Source: Eopsaltria australis
Lineage: Eukaryota > Chordata > Aves > Passeriformes > Petroicidae
Assembly: GCA_034509425.1 (NCBI GenBank)
Contig: JAVTVJ010000076.1
Coordinates: 2,418,001 to 2,482,000, forward strand
DNA: 64,000 nucleotides
Reading direction: 5' to 3'
Part shown: in pieces, positions 49,001 to 61,100 of the stretch
Layout: each line of letters starts with the position of its first letter
Numbering within the stretch: the first letter of the stretch is position 1
The notes under the pieces: generated by a model
Seen by the model: the letters and a program-made list of their open reading frames with translations, nothing else
The model's database searches: none
What the model was told of the DNA's origin: nothing
Made by a program: the position numbers and the translations under genes

Positions 49001-49390
49001 CCTCTTGGTCTTTTCCTGTCCTTTTAAAGTTTATTTTTAAAACACACAAATATAACTTTCTAAAACCACCCTTCACTCATGATACTGCCATCAAAGGAGT
49101 CATTGAATCAAAGCTTGTTTGGTTTGTTTTTTTTTTTTTTATTGTATTTGTAAGCTACTTAATAAATAAAGTGCCAGATCAACTTATTTCTCTACTTTTC
49201 AAAGTAGTTATTGAAATACAATTAGAGCACAGACCTGAAATAGTAAAGCTTTCATTTCTACCAGTGTTAATTTCTGTTAAACTTTGCTTGTCTCCTCTCT
49301 ACTTAGTCTTCAAGAGGTTTGCATGGTATGTGTCACCAGTCCTAAATTTAAGTGTGGAATCAGTATTCAGTCAAAGAATGTAGCTGCTGT
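43087..49390. other. Unique AT-rich DNA with a TA/TG-rich patch
   Basis: About 6.3 kb with no exon or interspersed repeat that I can support. Between 44921 and 44982 there is an alternating purine-pyrimidine patch (catacatatgtatatgtgtg). Frames at 45136-45363, 46329-46684, 46822-47112 and 47666-47932 have no recognised family. A 14-T run lies at 49127-49140. Confidence 0.55.
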
Positions 49391-50205
49391 AAAGAGATTT
49401 TTATCAAAGAATCACAGAATATTTTAGGTTGCAAGGGAAGCTCTGGAGCACATCTAGTCCAATCCCTGTCCAAAGGAGGTCTGATCAGATGAGGGTGTCA
49501 GGGACCATGTCCCATTGTGCTGGAATACCTGCAAGGATTCTGGCATTTCACCATTTTTATGAAAAATATTTTTCCTGGTATCTAACTGTAATTCATCATG
49601 ATTTCCTTAGCTGCCTTCTTTCCAGGCTGTGCAAGCAAATCAACCTTAGCTCAGGATGTTCCATGCTCCAGACTCCTGGCCAGCTCGGTGGTGGGGAGTG
49701 ACAGCTGCTCTTGATCCAGTATTATCACAGCTTTTATGGTTCTGGGTAGTCCAGAACCGAGCACACTGCTTCAGATGCCCAGATAATGAACAGAGGATCA
49801 CTCACCTCGATCTCTTAGAGGCTCTTGGCTTGCTCTGTGCAATGGTGCACTGCTGGCCTGCATTCAGCTTGGTATCCACCAGGACCCCTATGTGGATAAC
49901 TATGTGAATTTCCTTCCTAGAATGCTGGATCCCAGCCTATAATGTTGCAGCAGCATATTCCTTCCTGGATGCAAGACCTTTCACTTTTCTCTATTTGAAC
50001 ACCATGAGGTTCCTTCTATTCCATTTCTCCAGGCTGTCCAAGTCATTAGCAGTATCAGCCCAGTCCTGCTGCTCTCCCCAGTTGGGTATCAAACACAAAT
50101 TTACTGAGAGTATACTCTGTCCCATCACCTGGGTCTTTAATGAAAGCATTAAACAATGAAGATTCCAGTACTGATCCCTAAAGAATACTGCTAGCTGCTT
50201 ATGGA
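49391..50205 (-). mobile_element. Old CR1 LINE with degraded ORF2
   Basis: Minus-strand CR1 of about 815 bp; the 3' end at the left reads 'aatcacagaatattttagg'. Landmarks in sense order from the right are: 'ctgatccctaaag' (complement near 50175), the catalytic region, LEKWNRRNLMVF (frame 49991-50272), the 'tggtggataccaagctga' block near 49870 and the 'cagacctcctttggacaggg' tail block near 49470. The reverse-transcriptase FADD box is mutated to FVFD at complement 50088-50099, and the region is frameshifted. It is more diverged than the 31.7- and 34.5-kb copies, so likely older. Confidence 0.85.
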
Positions 50206-50545
50206 CAGGTGAAAGCAAAATGTAGTACAAACTACAAAATACTATAAATATAACTTTGTTAATATTTATCATAAAATGCCTAATGCTTTGATTTGGTTGA
50301 GATGCTCCATTTTAATTTTCTTAAGAAAATAGAGGGATCATGATTTTCTTGTTAAGAAGTTCTCCAGAAGAAAATGGTTTTCTTGTAAGTCTTTTGCTGC
50401 TGTTAGTCTTTTGAAGTGTTTTATTGGAACATGGGCATTTCGGGTGATCATGGGTACGGAGCTAAGGAAGAGGCTGAGTCACAAATCACATCCAGATCTC
50501 TGAAAACTTAGAAATTGTTGCAGAAGGGTGAATCTGCAATGGCCT
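50206..50545. other. Unique spacer between CR1 and LTR
   Basis: 340 bases of AT-rich sequence. The right end of the minus frame 49991-50272 lies here by chance. Nothing else is seen. Confidence 0.6.
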
Positions 50546-51096
50546 TGCTGTGGTTTATCCCAGGACGTAGCTGAACACCATACAGCTGCTCACTCACTCC
50601 TCCCAGGTGGGGTGGGGGAGAAAAGTGGAAGAAAAAAAAAATTTAAATCTATATGTTAATAGGTAAGAAAAAGAAAACAGTGATGACAACAATAATTATA
50701 ATAATATTATTAAAAAATTACAAAACAAGTGATGCACAATGCAGTTGCTCACCACCTGCTGACCGATGATTAACCAACTCCTGAGCAGGTGCCCTCAGCA
50801 AGGTTTACCCCTGGTTTACAGCCTGACCATGAAACTATATATTAAGGAATATCCCTTTGGCCAGTTGGGGTCAGTTGTCCTGGCTTTGTCCCCTCACAGC
50901 TTCTTGTGCCTCTCCAGCCCCCTCACTGGTAGGTTGGGGTGAGAAGCTGAAAGGTCCTTGACTTAGAATAAGCATTGCTCAGAAACAGCTAAAACATTGG
51001 TGAGTTATCAACATTATTCTCATCCCAAATCTGAAACACAGCACTGTATCAGCTACTAGGATGAAAATTAACTGTATCCCAATTGAAACCAGGACA
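50546..51096 (-). mobile_element. Solo LTR of an ERVL-type endogenous retrovirus
   Basis: Read on the minus strand, a 551-bp unit starts TGTCCTGGTTTCAATTGGGA and ends with a block complementary to 'tgctgtggtttatccc'. The landmarks between them (GTTAATTTTC, AGTAGCTGAT, TTGATAAC, CTTCTCACCCCAACC, ACTGACCCCAACTGGCC-like, GGGATATTCCTTAATATATAG, then GGGAGGAGTGAGTGAGCAGC) are those of a widespread avian LTR family assigned to ERVL (class III). No internal retroviral sequence is attached. The flanking 5-mers (ggcct and gtatt) do not match, so the target duplication is lost or the edge is slightly off. An imperfect AT-rich run (about 50690-50718) lies inside. Orientation and family are from memory of the family's form, not from a search. 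Confidence 0.75.
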
Positions 51097-52490
51097 GTAT
51101 TTATTCCAAACTGATTGTTGTTGCTAAGGCAAAGAACTGTGCTTTAAGCTAATAGGAAATTTTGACAATAGGTGATTTTATTTTGTAATATCATGAACTG
51201 AAATAATGCAGACTACAAGTCATAGTTGTGACGTGTATGTGTAATAGAATGGGTGTAATGTCTGATCAGCTGGGCTCAGAGTGATCATATTCAACCACTA
51301 CAGCAGGATTGCTTTTCTGCTGGCATGCTTTAGAAATGTGGGATAGAGATCATTTCTGTACTCTTCAATTTTCTTTGAAGTGATTTGGAGTGCTTGATTA
51401 CAAAATACAAGCAAAATGCATTTACAGCACATTTTAAATTAATTTTAAACAACAAAAGGAAACAGTATTGTATATATACCTGGTAATATATTTGGGAAGG
51501 TTAAGCTGAATTCTGTTTTTAATTGTCTAAGGTGAGATGAGTAGCCTGATAGGGTTTTTTTAAATTCTTTCCACGCATATCCAAATAGCATCCTGAGAGC
51601 AATTCACATGTCATACCAGGAGCCATGGAATGGACAAAACAGACTCAAAAGAACAATAATGTTTCCTGGCAGAGTTATGTATTACCTAAAACACCACAAA
51701 ATGGGGATTTCAGGAACGGGTGCACAATACACATTCCACCTCAGAGGTTTGTCTGCTTCAGTCCGGTTTAAACCAGCAAATGTCATCACTGAAGAAAAAC
51801 TATTATCATACTTCTTGTTCCTCTTTCCCACTCATTATACGTTCAGTATACATCCCATCCTTCTATATCTTTACAATACTCCTGTGAACAGTGATACTGA
51901 TCATATACATTCAAGTGCTGATCCAGCAGAGCACTTTAAATCATGAAGACACGATATACCTTTAGTGTGGTGCTTGAACCATATACCTTTCTTCTTTTCC
52001 TGATTTGAAGTCTTCCCCACATGAGAGAAGCAGAGCTCCTCAGTAAATTGCTACAGCTCTAATGGGGTAACAACCATGTTTGCCATTAACTGTGGATTTC
52101 TATGACGTAGGCTTGTACCTGTAAGCACTGAAAATTCCAGACTTCTCCTCCAAAGGCTTGGTCCTGCAGTGCTGGCTCTGTTTAAAAAAAAAAAAAGCTG
52201 GTGTTGATGTTCAGCTGGGTGTCCTCTGAGCTGATGACCCCTGAATTAAGTGATTGGGAGGGTCCTAACTGCAATTTAGCAGAAAATTTGCTGAATTCCA
52301 AAAGGTTTGCTACAGCGAGACTCCTGTTCAACTCCTTGTATGCAAATTTTGTATCTGAATACAAGAAATTATTGGGGGAGACTCACTTTGACTGCTGCAA
52401 ACTGTAAGTTTCACCATTTTCAAAGTGGGTGAGTTTTTGAGGGAGCTTCCCTCTCCCTGCCTTGCTTTTCTCCTTGCCTACACTGACAAA
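51097..52490. other. Unique DNA, no gene seen
   Basis: About 1.4 kb. The frame 51608-51946 (112 codons) is one of the longer ones in unique sequence but has no recognised domain, and nothing around it suggests splicing. A 13-A run lies at 52184-52196. Confidence 0.55.
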
Positions 52491-52790
52491 GCGGATAACC
52501 ATTGAAATATTCTTGGCTGTGAACTATGATCTCAGACAGCACATTTGATGCTCATAGATGGTCTCTTGGCTGCCTGTGCTTGAGCCCATCTGCTAGGATG
52601 GCACGATGCCGGCACACACAGAGACACGCCAGTTTTTTGGGGCAAGGAGCGCCAGTCATGAATGGCTGCACAGGCAAGATGCCGAATGCTTCAAGCACCA
52701 TTTCTTTTGGAAGAATCCTTTTTTTGTTTTGTTATAGGATTGCCACACTGTTACCATAGGACTCTTTAAATTGCTGATAACTTTGCACAG
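52491..52790. other. Local CpG-enriched unique patch
   Basis: Between 52492 and 52684 there are six CpGs (in agcggat, gcacgatg, tgccggc, acacgcc, gagcgcc, tgccgaa), against very few in the neighbouring kilobases. A plus frame at 52526-52759 covers it but shows no domain. It is too small for a CpG island. It may be a conserved element or just a local fluctuation. Confidence 0.3.
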
Positions 52791-55700
52791 CCATCAATGT
52801 ACAATACCTGACTGTCATGGAGGAACGAGGCAGAAGAATATCAAGCACCTCTTGAAATGTTGTCTGATGCATGTGAAACACAGCTTATTTGAAATAACAT
52901 CTATGAATAAGTTAAACAGGGGCACCGAGTGATTTTGGTTTTATTTATCATCTTCTAAAGTGATGAAAATAGGAATCCTGGTTTTGTGTGGCACAAGAGA
53001 ACGTGCCAGCAGGGGATACATGGTTAATCACAAAGCTTCAGTGTTTCCACAACAGTCAATAACCAATTAAGTATTCTGAGAACAAAGTTGTCTCAATAAA
53101 AGGGTAGGGCATATGAGGACAGGAATGAGAAGTCAGAACATAAAGAGAAAGGAAATTTAACACAGGATTTAAATTTGAAAAGGAACCAGTGACCTGGAGA
53201 AAAATAGCATGACATGACTTTCCAAGAAGTGCATCTTGGGACAAAAGGAGAGGCTTGCTGCAAGGATGATCAGATACTGCTGGATTACGGATGTGATGCT
53301 GAGAGTGTAAAGAGATGAAAACACAATAGAATAATACAGTTCAATCTTAAATAATTTTATCACTTTAAATGCAAAGAAAAGCTTACTGTCATTTGAGGAA
53401 GGGTCCATTTTACATATGTTTACCATGATTTCTAACTGGAGAAGAATTGGAGTTTTCCCTCTGCTTCAGAAATGTTTTGAAGCACTGAAGCACACCTTTT
53501 TCTGTATCGGATGAGAGCCCTAAGGCCTAGGCTAGCTTCTGTTCAGGAATGTGTCTTACACATTTTCAGCAGAAATTTCTTCCATGTTAGTATATTTATT
53601 CCTGAAGAAAATTTCATGGCTTTTGAACAAGAAGCTCTCATTGAAAAACTGTACTGACAGAGAAAATATGAAATTGATAAATTGTCCAAAGACAGTTACA
53701 ATCAGAAGAGTGACAAAGTCCTAGCAGTGCCATACTCTTTATTCTTCCTCACCAATCATGTCACTAGCTTTAGGAGTCTCTAATTCTGATTGGAAACTTT
53801 TTTTCTGCACTTTGGTTCTCAAACCAAATTATTTCCTTCCCTCTGACTCCCCTTAAAGCCCAGTGGCCAAGTGGTTTGTTCACTCTGCTGTGGTGTGGAA
53901 GACTTCATATCCTTCTTCATGTCCTCTGTTCTGCATGCATAGACAATTCACAGTATCTTTCGCAAGAAATATCAAGGGACAGCCACTACAGAATCTATTA
54001 TTTCTTGACAAGAAACACATCTGGTTTTGAATTCTTCTTCCAACTGGGCACTTGTTTAGACTTACATAGAGACCTTGAGGATTATGTGGGACTTTCAATC
54101 TAAATTTGTATTTAAGTACATCTGACTCAAAATGATTTAGCCATCTAATCCCCAGCAACTACACCGTGGGCTGGATAGCCTTTGTGGATCTGGGACATAA
54201 AGTGGTAGCTAGCTCCCCTTCCTCTTTCTAAATGTCCTTGCTTACAGGACCTTACGATAGCTAACCCCTACTGGCCACAATAAGACTAATTAAGATGTAG
54301 CTTTAGAGGGAATAATCATGCTTATTATAGCTCAGATTGTGAAATAGTTTCTATTGCAAAACTTTCTGAAGTTGAAATTGTCAAAGCTTTGTCCAAGAGC
54401 AGCCTTATGGCTGAAAATATACCCGATAATGGGTCAGCAATTTTACAATATGAGGAGAAAAACTACTTTCCTATTATAAAAAATTAGATCTCATAACTTT
54501 TTAACAGTTATGCAGCCAAACTATCCTGTAATAATAGTTGAAGGTTGGCATGGAAACCACCCTCCGAGAAGGGCATTTGGATTAGTTTTTCTGGCCTTGG
54601 TAACTTCTGCACCAATTTCCACTTCTGCAATGCTGAAAAAACCCACAGGTATTCAAGTAGTTTTGAGCCTCAACTTGAAGTAGTTAAATATGTCACTCAT
54701 TAGTTTTATCAGTATTGGCATTATATTTATTTAATTGGCAAAACCATGAAATGAGAAGCTGCTTATACGCATCAAGATGAAGCATCAAACAATTTTATTC
54801 CAAATATAATTATCTTATTCAAGTGAACTGAGAACTTAATGATTTAATATGGTGAGGGGAAAATGAGAAATTAAGTAGTTAATGCTCCAGCAATAATAAC
54901 TGTAAAAAATGCATTTTCAATACTGATTGTTGATTTGCTTGGTCACAATCGTCCCTTTAATGTGCTCAGTTGCACTTGCAGTCTCCAAGACGTATAAAAG
55001 ATGGTGATGCTTTTGTACTAAAATAAAACATATTTCCTTTCTGCTGATAAACTAACATAATTCCATCAAAGGTGATGAAACTATATTGATTTAGACTGGG
55101 AAAATGGTTCTATCTGTACAGCTATGCCTTCAGCATATGCTCACACCAATTCCAGTACATTACTGTTTTCCCAAAATCTTACACCTGGCAACCTTCTTGC
55201 CTGCATTTATGGTGTCATTCATAGGAAAAGTCCCATGCATCAGACCAGGCTCATTGAGAGACTGAGCCATTTCTGAAATGTGGAATGATTGTTGAGTGGA
55301 TAGAATGAAAACAAAGTGTTTGCAGTGTGTTGTTACACATTGCAACTCCTGGAGCTAAATATTAACTGCAGGAAAATTGCATTGCTGGGAAGATTGAGGA
55401 TGGTCACAACAAGCTTCCAAAACATTCCATCAGATAGTCTGAAAATTTTAGCACTAGCTCACTTTAATGTGGAAACTCCTATAGTTGTAGAAACAATCTA
55501 GAAGCTGATCTTGGTTGTCTCAAGTCAGCAATTCCTCAGGTAGATGCTGACAAACCTGGTGTCCAGTTATTGGTGTGAGGCATTTGCAATGTAACCTTTA
55601 AAGCTGATATCCTGTGGTTTGCAGAAGAGGTCTTTAAACAGAGACTGGCTTCTGCTGAGCACATTGAATACCACAATCACCTTTTTGAATAATTACAGTA

Positions 55701-57594
55701 ATCACATAGAAAAATCTTTACTTCGTTTTCAAGGTACTGCAGAGATGAGTTTCTGAACATGATTATATGTAGTCTGAGGAAAGTGGACACTGGTACTTCT
55801 CATACAAAACTGTTTGTATGTCTATGTTTCAAATGTCTTCCTCATTACTGTGGATCACTGTTCTTTGAACAGCTTCCTGTTTGCCAGGTACTAGTTCAGA
55901 ATTAGAGAGGACAAAAGGAAGTTGGTTGGATGGTTTCTGAAACAAGTACAATAAGAGACTATAAATCAGGGTCAAGGCTTCCCCTGCCTCTGGCTCATTT
56001 TAAATACAGATCAGAGATGCTCTATTCCTTCAAGAAGCCGTTTTATCCGATGATGAAAGAATGACTTGGACCATAACCCAGGCTGCCTTTGAATGTTTAG
56101 ATTTGTTCATATAGTAATTTGGGATATTTATGCATTCTTTAACTTCATTCTCCTTTTAAGGATGGATGTATCCACTGTACTATGCTGAGGAATACTGGCA
56201 GTACATTCCAGGATTCCAGGGATATTTTGAGTAGTAAATTTCAATTTAAACACACTAAACCCCAAACTTTACATTCCCTCTTTGGTTTGCAAATATGCAA
56301 AAAAATTTTGAAATTAATTTGGTAAAGCACTCACTGAGTTGGTATTCCTAACTTGGAGAAAGGTGTGGGGTCCAAGTATTGCACAATGACATAGAGCAAG
56401 TCAGAGAAACAAAAGAGAGATGTGGGAGAAAGAGAAATTTGTGGGAGAAATAGATAATCTGTAACTGAACATTTTTACAGTGCAAACATAATATACTTTT
56501 CTAGATATTTAAGTAATAATTACCTAATTATCTTTCAACAATCCATCCCTTTCCTGCTCCTTTTGGTACCTGACATTAATTTTTGTAATTACAATGCTGT
56601 GGAAATTATGTACACACATTATTATAGCTTGAACTTGTTTAATTAGTTGTCTGGAAAAGAAAGATAATGTCTTATTGTTTATTTGGGGTTAGTCAACTTA
56701 TTCTGTTTGGAGATAATCACCTTCACTCTGGAGTGAGAAGATATCCTGCAATTAGCACAGAGCTAAAACCAGTCCTTTCATCCTGGGAAGGTGGTGATTC
56801 CTGAAGGCAATAACACATTCTATGTCTCAGCTATCATTAGAGCCTGTTAGACACTGCAAGACTCCATTTTATGAGGTTATTCTTTAGTGTATTTTCAGAA
56901 CTGCCTTCTCCATTAATTGTTTCATATTGCAGTCTTAAAATTCCTCCTGTCTGCAGTATTCATTAGCAATGTCATTTTCCTGTACACACTTATGCAGGCT
57001 TTGTGTGTGGTCTCCCAGGATATACAGACCTCCTTCCTATCTGAGGATCTGGCATCTTCAGCCCATTAACTCAGTTTTGATCCTAGCCTGCTAAAATCTT
57101 GTGCAATGTTGCAGAGCTGTCCACTGGGAAATGCTGAGCCCTTTTCTTATCTTCTTATCTTCTTATCTTTGAGGATAAGTATTAGGTGAAAACATCATTC
57201 CTCCTCATCATCATCAGCTCTCTTAACCTGTTCTCACATCTATAGGTAGGATCTGAAGAACTGGCTCTTAACTGAAAGAAATGTTTCCAGCTGTAGGTCT
57301 GGACAAATCACTCAATGTGTTTCTTAGTGAATTTCACTCCAATTCTGTTGAGGCTGTACAACACTTCTGTATCTTAGTAATCTTATACTGCCATCTACTA
57401 TTGTGGTGGAGATGCAATTACTCCTAATAAAAATGCAAATGACTAAACATTTATTTTTTTCTAAGCATGTTTAAGTCTGATTTTTCAGTCACTTTTGTGT
57501 CTGTACATGGTTGTACTTTGGAAAGATCAACTACTTCAACTGGCTTGCACCAACTTTTTCAGTCTTGCTGCTGGAATACAGTAGCAAGTTGCAG
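52791..57594. other. Unique AT-rich DNA, with a small GATA-motif repeat
   Basis: About 4.8 kb with no exon or interspersed repeat supported. Frames such as 53876-54103 plus and 53880-54158 minus overlap each other on opposite strands and carry no domain. An 8-bp triplet repeat sits at 57146-57169. Confidence 0.55.
57146..57169 (-). repeat. Three perfect copies of an 8-bp GATA-containing unit
   Basis: CTTATCTT is repeated three times without error. On the minus strand each unit reads AAGATAAG, which contains the WGATAR consensus bound by GATA factors. A fourth, oppositely oriented GGATAAG follows at 57173-57179. It may be a simple repeat or a small GATA cluster. Confidence 0.6.
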
Positions 57595-57705
57595 TGTGAC
57601 ATTTCACTTTGCAGAACGGTTTAGTGGGCATGGCTGTATTTGGTTGATGGTTGAACTTGATGCTCTTGGAAGTCTTTTCCAACCTTCATGATTCTATGAT
57701 TCTAT
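57595..57705 (+). mobile_element. CR1 LINE fragment, extreme 3' end
   Basis: Sense CR1 tail: 'ggtttagtgggcatggctg', 'ggttgatggttgaacttgatg', 'agtcttttccaacc' and a terminal 'gattctatgattctata'. It belongs to the same subfamily as 1-228 and 13735-14009. The left boundary is approximate because sequence before 57617 is diverged. The frame 57467-57691 overlaps it by chance. Confidence 0.88.
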
Positions 57706-57984
57706 AAGTGAGATGCTGTTTACAGTGAATATCTAAGGGCATGCTTTACCTCATGTTGTGTCCTGACTGTCCAAACAAAACTCTTTGCAGTACACCAGTT
57801 TAATCTCTAAAAGAGGTACCATGTACTACAGTTGAGGGTTCTTTTGATCCAGACCAGATTTCTTTGTTAGCTGTGGGAAGTTAAAACTAAAGCGCTTGCA
57901 GGTAGAGTGGATGAGGTGCTACAGACCCAAGTTATAATAAGAATTATATAATGTCTCACTGGACATTAAAAAAAAAATCACAAA
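57706..57984. other. Unique spacer between two CR1 tails
   Basis: About 280 bases with no feature seen. Confidence 0.6.
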
Positions 57985-58158
57985 CACTTGAAGCAGATTG
58001 GCTTAAATGCTCTTGAACTCTCCATCCTTAGAGACTGTCAAAGCTCAGCTGTACAAGGTCTAAGCCACACAATCACTGATGGCCCTGGTTAGAGCAGGGG
58101 TCAGTCATACTGGAGGACCTTCAGAGGACATTTCTGTTCTAAATCACTCCATGATTCA
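57985..58158 (+). mobile_element. CR1 LINE fragment, 3' end, strongly decayed
   Basis: Sense CR1 tail recognised by the order 'cttgaagcagattgg', 'ctctccatccttagagactg', 'gtacaaggtct', 'gagcaggggtcagtcatactgg', 'gaccttcagagg' and 'aaatcactccatgattcaag'. It is of the same general type as 15409-15618 but much more diverged. It lies about 280 bases after another CR1 tail in the same orientation. Confidence 0.7.
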
Positions 58159-61100
58159 AGGAATTAGCAACTGTGAGTGGAGTACAATTCTCACATGAAA
58201 TCCTGAGTTCTACATTTAGAAAGTTTAGGTGAACTCAGGTGGACTAAGGAGGAAGAATGTATCATGTCAGCAGAGCATTTCCTCATCAACTCTCACCAGA
58301 TATTGACTTTGGCCCTCATTATGAGCCAAAAGAGCTGCAGGATCTGCTTTCAAAGTTTGTGGTTGACCCTGTGTGCACCTCTTAGGAAGATATTTAATTT
58401 CTCCATAAATCAGGACAAAATGCCATTGGAGAGATGGAAAAACCCGTGGATGAATCTTTGTTTGTAAAACCTTCTGCACAACTAAAGAAGTATTTTCAAG
58501 CAAAATAAAGTGAAAAAAATTGTACTGCCAAGCTCTGTTCCACTCTATGAAATAGACAGGAGAATTTTTGTCTGTAAGTGGAAAGCATTACCCTTTTGCT
58601 TTGGTATGTGTATATGCAGTTCTATATAGATAAATAGATTACAGTTAGGGATATACTGACTCCATTTTCCAAAGTTAATGTGCATATAACTTGGATAGAT
58701 CTGGCAGATTGCCACATAGGTTTTTTTCCTGTATATAAAAGTCCAGAAAAAGATAAAGGCATACAAAATTCAAAGTATTTGTTGTGTCTAACTCGAGATG
58801 TTAATAATTGCAGTCCAGTTTTACTGCCTGAATATTAGCAGGAAATGACATTCATCTGAGATCTTGACCAGTGGTAGGTCATTCCACTGATTTTATTTTA
58901 TTTAAGCACTCTTCATATGGAAGAGGTTGAACACATTAACTGGAAAATTAATGATATTTTTTAATTTCATTTATCAATAGATGCCTGAAAACTGTACTGC
59001 AAATCTTGTAGGAAAAATGTTTATAGCTTCTGGAAATGGGCCATAGTGGGATACACTGCTACTTTACAGTTAAAGATAAGAAGCCATATTTTAGTTAATA
59101 ATCCTGGGAGCCAGGCAGCCTAATCCTTTTTTATTCATAAACTTGATTCTCAGTATGCTATATATGTTGTTATCTCAGGACAGTTGGAGGGGTTTTGGTT
59201 GTTTATATACCAAAATTATTCAGTTGTGGAAGCAAAGACTTTTACATTCTAAGAATATATATGATGTTTTGGGGCTCTGCCCAAAAGGAAAGACATCTTT
59301 GTGTCAAAATCAGCTCAAGGAATTGTGGTGTAATTCTTAACTTTAACAATTGAGATAAAGTGTAGAGTGAAAAATTTTAACACCTTAAGAAGTCATGACG
59401 GAATTCTGATTGGTGCTACAAGCAATGATTCTACAAGAAGTGCCTTTATGTAGCTCTGTCTTTGTTGAAAATGCTTCCAGCATATGCCTACTTGATTTAT
59501 AGTATGTATATATGCCAGGATAGCAAGTAGCTTACTGTCCTGTCTCTGGTATTGGAATCATCCTGAATATGTTTGTGCTCTAGTCCTCCTGATCTAATTG
59601 CCCTGAAGGGATATCTAGAGTAATTAATCATAATGACTGTATTTTGATATGTGCATCCTTGATACATTTTAATGTGGCTTTTTAAAACTGTGTAGAGCCA
59701 ATGTGTTCCAAATGTCTGCAGGAGGCAAGGGTCTGTTGTGTGGCAAATTCCCAAGTATAATGAATCTAGCTCTTGGGCCAGAGGTTTAGAAAGTAGGGGA
59801 GGCTCCCAAAGACATAAGAAAAGCCTAGATTACAAAGGATGTTCCTTTTGGATGTGAGAAGGGAAGAGTTTTTGTGATAGTAGTGGGCTAGCTGGACTTT
59901 AAAGAAACCTATGAAAGGCAGAAGAAGGAAAATCCAGATGACCTTGACCTGAGCCCAAAAGTTGGACTTGATAGCAGTTGTACCTTTGACTGGTTTTGGG
60001 TTGTTCCTCAGATTTACTCTACTAAATAAAAGGAAAATAATGTTTCAAAAAGCTCTGTTGAGTCATATCATGTTTGTCTTAAGATGTGGGCAGAAATGTT
60101 CTGGCAAATTCTACTAATCCAGTTAAATATATTGCTGTCCCAAGTTGCCTATCTTGTCTCTCTGCTGCTGCTTCTCATCCTTGTAAGTCCAAAGATCAGC
60201 AGAATCTGACGTATGCCTATGTCCTTGTTGGTCCAACCTACCATCCTGCAGCTGTCCCACATCTCAAGCAAACAATCAAAAAGAATGTGTCTACAAGTTT
60301 GGCAACAGGGCTCTGTCAAGAAATCATGATCTCCTGGTACACAGCCTGAGAAGCTCCACTCTCAGCAGTGCATGCTTTGAGGAGGAAGAACACTGGTGAT
60401 GCCAGAGCTGTGTCTACCATAAACTCATCCATTGTCTACAACAGCTTTTTCATGGATTATTTGCCTCTTCCTACATTGGTCATTGTCAGAGTCAGGATAT
60501 TGGATAAGAAAGAAGCAGAAAGCTGAAACTATATCAAACATGGCCTGACTGTGGCTGTACTCAAATGTACTCTGAACACAACAGTCAGCTGAGCTCAAGA
60601 TCTTACTAGTTAAAGTTAATAATAGGCCCTATTTAAACTGATAATCCCTCCATGCAGCTGTTACTTAAAACCAACATAGAGCTTCTTGGTGGTTTGCCTG
60701 AGGAATCAGCAATATAAAAGCTACTCCCCAGTTAGACTTAATTATTTGCTTAATATACACTTTTCTGTGTGCTTCAATCAGCTTCCAACTCAACAATGAA
60801 GAACTATGAAACCATTGAGATCAAGTCCAAATAATTTTGTTGAGGTCTACCATTCCAATGGTAAAAAGAAGTGTGTTCTTGAGCAAGCACTGTTTGATTC
60901 TCTGTGTAATATTGGCTTTGTTCAAGAGCCATAGCTTTTTCCAGGATGAAAATATCTGTCTCTTTGTCTGCCTCTTTCCTCTGATTTTACATGGTGTTTA
61001 TCACTAAGTTATACAGGCTTAAATCATTCCTTGAGTAATTTAATCTAGAGGTAAAGTCGTAGCAATTAAAAACACCTATATATTGATTATTTACTAGAAG

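Noticed and set aside
51608..51946. 112-codon plus frame in unique DNA
   Set aside because: No recognised family, no flanking splice pattern and chance-level length for this much sequence.
59820..59990. Stretch with 'gttggacttgatag', similar to a CR1 3' block
   Set aside because: The following 'cttttccaacc' and octamer tail are absent.
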